A DNA stretch of 64,000 bases from Lysinibacillus sphaericus (GTDB taxonomy: Bacteria > Bacillota > Bacilli > Bacillales_A > Planococcaceae): the NCBI RefSeq assembly GCF_006864135.1, contig NZ_SADV01000023.1, positions 1-64,000 on the forward strand. Direction: 5' to 3'. Position numbers and translations under genes: made by a program. The notes below the pieces were generated by a model. The model had not been told where the DNA came from, did not search any database, and saw only the letters and a list, made by a program, of their open reading frames with translations. Of this stretch, positions 61,480 through 64,000 are shown piece by piece. The number at the start of each line of letters is the position of its first letter. Position 1 is the first letter of the stretch.

Positions 61480-62657
61480 AGAAATGGCGAGCTTTAATAG
61501 AGAAAAGTAAACATTTCTTATTAGTATCTTTGTTAATGATCATAACGTTTTGTTATGCCATGTTCCAAGGTGGGTTTGTCAGCTGGTTTGTGTTTTTTTC
61601 AGTTAGTCCGTTTTTGTTATACGCATTTATTTTTTTACTGGTGAAAGAAGATATTTTACTAGTGGAACGCAAAATTGAGCCCTCCCATGTAGAGAGTGGA
61701 CAATCTGCTAAGGTTACAATTACCGTGGAACGAAAAACACGCTTTCCGTTTGCTTATATGATGATGGAGGAACTTGTGAACAGTGAAGCCCTTGTTCAAT
61801 CGAGGGTGCAAGGAACGAATAGCATTAAGTTCGTTGGCTTCAGGAAAAAATTTAGCTGGGACTACGTGTTGGAAAATATGTCCCGTGGCGAGCATCGTTA
61901 CTTAGGTGTTACGATTGTTTTCTGTGATTTTTTTGGCTGGGCAAAAAAGCGAGTTACGGCAGAAAAGGAACAAGTCATTTTAGTTTACCCGAGAGTACGC
62001 GAGATGAGATATGCCGCGCTTCAAACAAAATTTGATGTTGGTACAATGATGTCACCTTATTCAATTGTTAAGGATACATCTATGGCTGTTGGCTTACGTG
62101 AGTATGTTCCGGGTGATCGTTTTTCGTGGATTCACTGGAAATCATATGCGAAAACACAAACATTGCAATCTAAGGAATTTGAAGATCGTCAATCGCAGGA
62201 GTTAATGTTGGTACTCCATGCTGGAAAATCTACGTTATTTGAAGAAAAAATTGAGCTTGTAGCTTCGATGCTACAAACAATTGTCGGAGAACGTGGAGAT
62301 ATCTCATTTCTTTCAGCCGGTTCGAACACGAAGGTGTTTCCGATTATCCAAGGTAATAAGCAGCTAGATCAAATAATGCATCATTTAGCTGCTATAAAAC
62401 CTGCTGAAACGGTCAAATTTCAATTACGAGATCAGCAAGTGTTTAAGCATATTGCAACATTACTGTATGTTACGAGTGAAGTATCAGATGAATTACTTCA
62501 TTCTTTAGCCAATATGGTGAAAAGTTGTATTTGTTTTGTAGTAGCGGAGCAACCACCTATGCAAACAGAGTTGGCGAAGCGATATAGACAAATTCATGTT
62601 GTACATGTAAATCCAACAGATTATTACCATCTGTTCACGGAGGTGATGAAACCGTGA
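61476..62657 (+). CDS. DUF58 membrane protein
   Basis: A 393-residue protein with two N-terminal membrane helices (about 13-55), a beta-rich middle and the DUF58 motif YVPGDRFSWIHWKSYAKTQTLQSKEFEDR (about 211-239, quoted whole only as its two ends YVPGDRFSWIHW and SKEFEDR). It is the usual middle gene of moxR-DUF58-transglutaminase operons. It starts in ATGA overlap with moxR and ends in GTGA overlap with the next gene. Confidence 0.92.
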   Translation: MKKWRALIEKSKHFLLVSLLMIITFCYAMFQGGFVSWFVFFSVSPFLLYAFIFLLVKEDILLVERKIEPSHVESGQSAKVTITVERKTRFPFAYMMMEELVNSEALVQSRVQGTNSIKFVGFRKKFSWDYVLENMSRGEHRYLGVTIVFCDFFGWAKKRVTAEKEQVILVYPRVREMRYAALQTKFDVGTMMSPYSIVKDTSMAVGLREYVPGDRFSWIHWKSYAKTQTLQSKEFEDRQSQELMLVLHAGKSTLFEEKIELVASMLQTIVGERGDISFLSAGSNTKVFPIIQGNKQLDQIMHHLAAIKPAETVKFQLRDQQVFKHIATLLYVTSEVSDELLHSLANMVKSCICFVVAEQPPMQTELAKRYRQIHVVHVNPTDYYHLFTEVMKP

Positions 62658-64000
62658 AAAAATCACTAGGAAATTTTATAGAATTAGCAATAGCATACGT
62701 AATAATTTTTCTAATTTTACGTGAATGGCTTATTCCTGTAATGCAGCTGACGAATACAGGCTTGGTTCATTTGTTTTTAGTGTTTATCGGTCTAGCATTG
62801 ATACTCAGCTTATTTCAAGTACATCCAATATTGTCGGGATTAGTGAAATTTGGTTATATTACTTGGTTTATAGTGTTTGTTTATAGTGAAAGTCCCTTTT
62901 TTTCAGGACAGACAATACCATTTTTAATACATGAGTGGAAATGGAATATGACGACCATTCTTTCGGGCGATTTTGGACAAGTTTCGGATTCATTTAGAAC
63001 GGTGCTATTCCTTGCGCTTATTTGGATGTTAATATACCTAATTCATCACTGGATAACTGTGCGGAAAAATATATTCTATTTCTTCGCGTTAACTGTATTC
63101 TTTATTGCCACACTAGATACGTTTAGTGACTATGATGGAAAGGTAGCGATTGTTAAAGTACTTGTGCTTGGATTAATAATGACAGGTTTGCTTTTTGTTA
63201 AAAGCTTATGGCTTCAAACAGATGCACCGAGCAATGTAATAGGAAAGTGGAAACTGGTTATTCCAATGATCGTTTCGGTAATGCTCGTTAGTTCAGTGGC
63301 ATTCTTTTTACCTAAGACAGGACCAACCTGGGCTGATCCAGTGCCTTTTATTAAAGGAGTTGCAGGGCAAGGGGGCGTTGGAACAGGTGCAAAAACAGTT
63401 GGTTATAGCGAGGATGATAGCCGATTAGGAGGGCCGTTTCAAGGTGATAATACACTAATTTTTACGGCAACTTCTCGTGATCGCCATTATTGGCGTATAG
63501 ATACAAAGGACACTTATACTTCGAAGGGCTGGATTCTTTCGAATGGGAACTTTGGCAAAAATGTTTACCAAACAAATACCCCTATCCAAACATCGTTACA
63601 AGTTGGATCTCTAGAAAAAGAACGTCAAATTCAAATAGACATTGCTACTCCAATGCCATTTTTATTGCAAACGTATGGTATGATATCTGTTTCTGCCCAA
63701 GATTCGCCGCTGTTTATTCAGGATGAACGCACTGAAAAAATAGCAATAGAACAACAGAATGGTGAATCGAAATTATTGTCTAACTATAAGATTTCTTATA
63801 GTGAGCCAGAATATAGTATGAAGCAGCTTCAAATGTCTAAAACATCTACGTTAGAAACATTAGATCCTTCCTTTAATCGTTTTTTGCAATTGCCAAATAC
63901 ACTTCCGCCACGTGTAGTGAATTTAGCGAAAGAAATCACTCACGATAAGGCTTCAGTATATGATCAGATAAAAGCAGTTGAAAGTTATTTTTCATCTCAC
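62654..64000 (+). CDS. TgpA-like transglutaminase membrane protein (5' part)
   Basis: The frame runs open from GTG at 62654 (overlapping the DUF58 stop, GTGA) to the window end, 449 codons. It begins with MKKSLGNFIELAIAY and about seven membrane helices, then from about residue 225 an extracellular part with DDSRLGGPFQGDNTLIFTA and RHYWRIDTKDTYTSKGW, the DUF3488/TgpA pattern, and enters the transglutaminase-like region (PPRVVNLAKEITH, YDQIKAVESYF) at the edge. The catalytic Cys-His-Asp part lies outside the window. Confidence 0.9.
   Translation, partial: MKKSLGNFIELAIAYVIIFLILREWLIPVMQLTNTGLVHLFLVFIGLALILSLFQVHPILSGLVKFGYITWFIVFVYSESPFFSGQTIPFLIHEWKWNMTTILSGDFGQVSDSFRTVLFLALIWMLIYLIHHWITVRKNIFYFFALTVFFIATLDTFSDYDGKVAIVKVLVLGLIMTGLLFVKSLWLQTDAPSNVIGKWKLVIPMIVSVMLVSSVAFFLPKTGPTWADPVPFIKGVAGQGGVGTGAKTVGYSEDDSRLGGPFQGDNTLIFTATSRDRHYWRIDTKDTYTSKGWILSNGNFGKNVYQTNTPIQTSLQVGSLEKERQIQIDIATPMPFLLQTYGMISVSAQDSPLFIQDERTEKIAIEQQNGESKLLSNYKISYSEPEYSMKQLQMSKTSTLETLDPSFNRFLQLPNTLPPRVVNLAKEITHDKASVYDQIKAVESYFSSH

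Overview
The window looks like chromosomal DNA of a low-GC, spore-forming member of the Bacillales, most probably a Lysinibacillus-like member of the Planococcaceae/Bacillaceae. The evidence is strong AGGAGG-type ribosome sites, frequent TTG/GTG starts, CIRCE control of groESL, an S-box riboswitch, an MhqR regulon, Des-DesK-DesR, HemAT, a LysM-GH18 spore-cortex-type hydrolase, and two secreted proteins with S-layer-homology (SLH) domains. No phage, plasmid, transposase or CRISPR gene was seen. The organism is inferred from gene content only.

Layout. 1-400: end of a 5S rRNA and a Val/fMet/Asp tRNA cluster. 0.7-8.8 kb: a lipoprotein, tsaE-tsaB-rimI-tsaD (t6A synthesis), a DnaA-box cluster, an ABC-F ATPase, rex, tatA-tatC. 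8.9-12.1 kb: a CPBP membrane protease and CIRCE-controlled groES-groEL. 12.4-17.5 kb: two unknown minus-strand genes (one proline-rich with 39-bp tandem repeats), a two-gene AAA ATPase plus TOPRIM-like cassette, and a SleL/YaaH-like hydrolase that appears to start at ATT. 17.8-23 kb: a YcdB-like SLH protein and an MhqR-type quinone/electrophile detoxification cluster. 23.2-25.5 kb: bioY with a BirA-type operator, and a TetR-controlled pair of SMR transporters. 25.5-35 kb: endonuclease Q, an SGNH hydrolase with SLH repeats, small membrane proteins, a Sel1-repeat protein and HemAT. 35-42.3 kb: cgoX/hemY, then S-box-controlled yitJ-metH. 42.3-46.5 kb: a GNAT, then des, desK, desR. 46.7-55 kb: a secreted protein, proline dehydrogenase, FetAB, MGMT, glnK-amt with a TnrA/GlnR box, pncB-nadE. 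55-64 kb: an unknown small gene, a nosL-nosD-nosL-nosY-nosF set without nosZ, then moxR-DUF58-transglutaminase, cut by the window end.

The most unusual feature is a network of dispersed repeats in the intergenic spaces. Family A ends in a palindrome related to AATTATGCCTAGGCATAATT. Family B has ATCACCAAAA/TTTTGGTGAT terminal inverted repeats and concentric inner palindromes. A 35-bp element (C) is the third. A and B share a removable three-stem hairpin module whose stems differ completely between copies yet stay complementary, while its loops (TAAAA, TCC, AAC, TCGT) are kept. Modules also sit inside the apical loops of other copies. Copies lie between groES and groEL, between the S-box terminator and yitJ, between nosY and nosF, beside rex and in front of des. 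No recombinase or transposase for them is encoded here.

All statements come from reading the sequence; no database search was run. Family names rest on recognised motifs, lengths and gene order.
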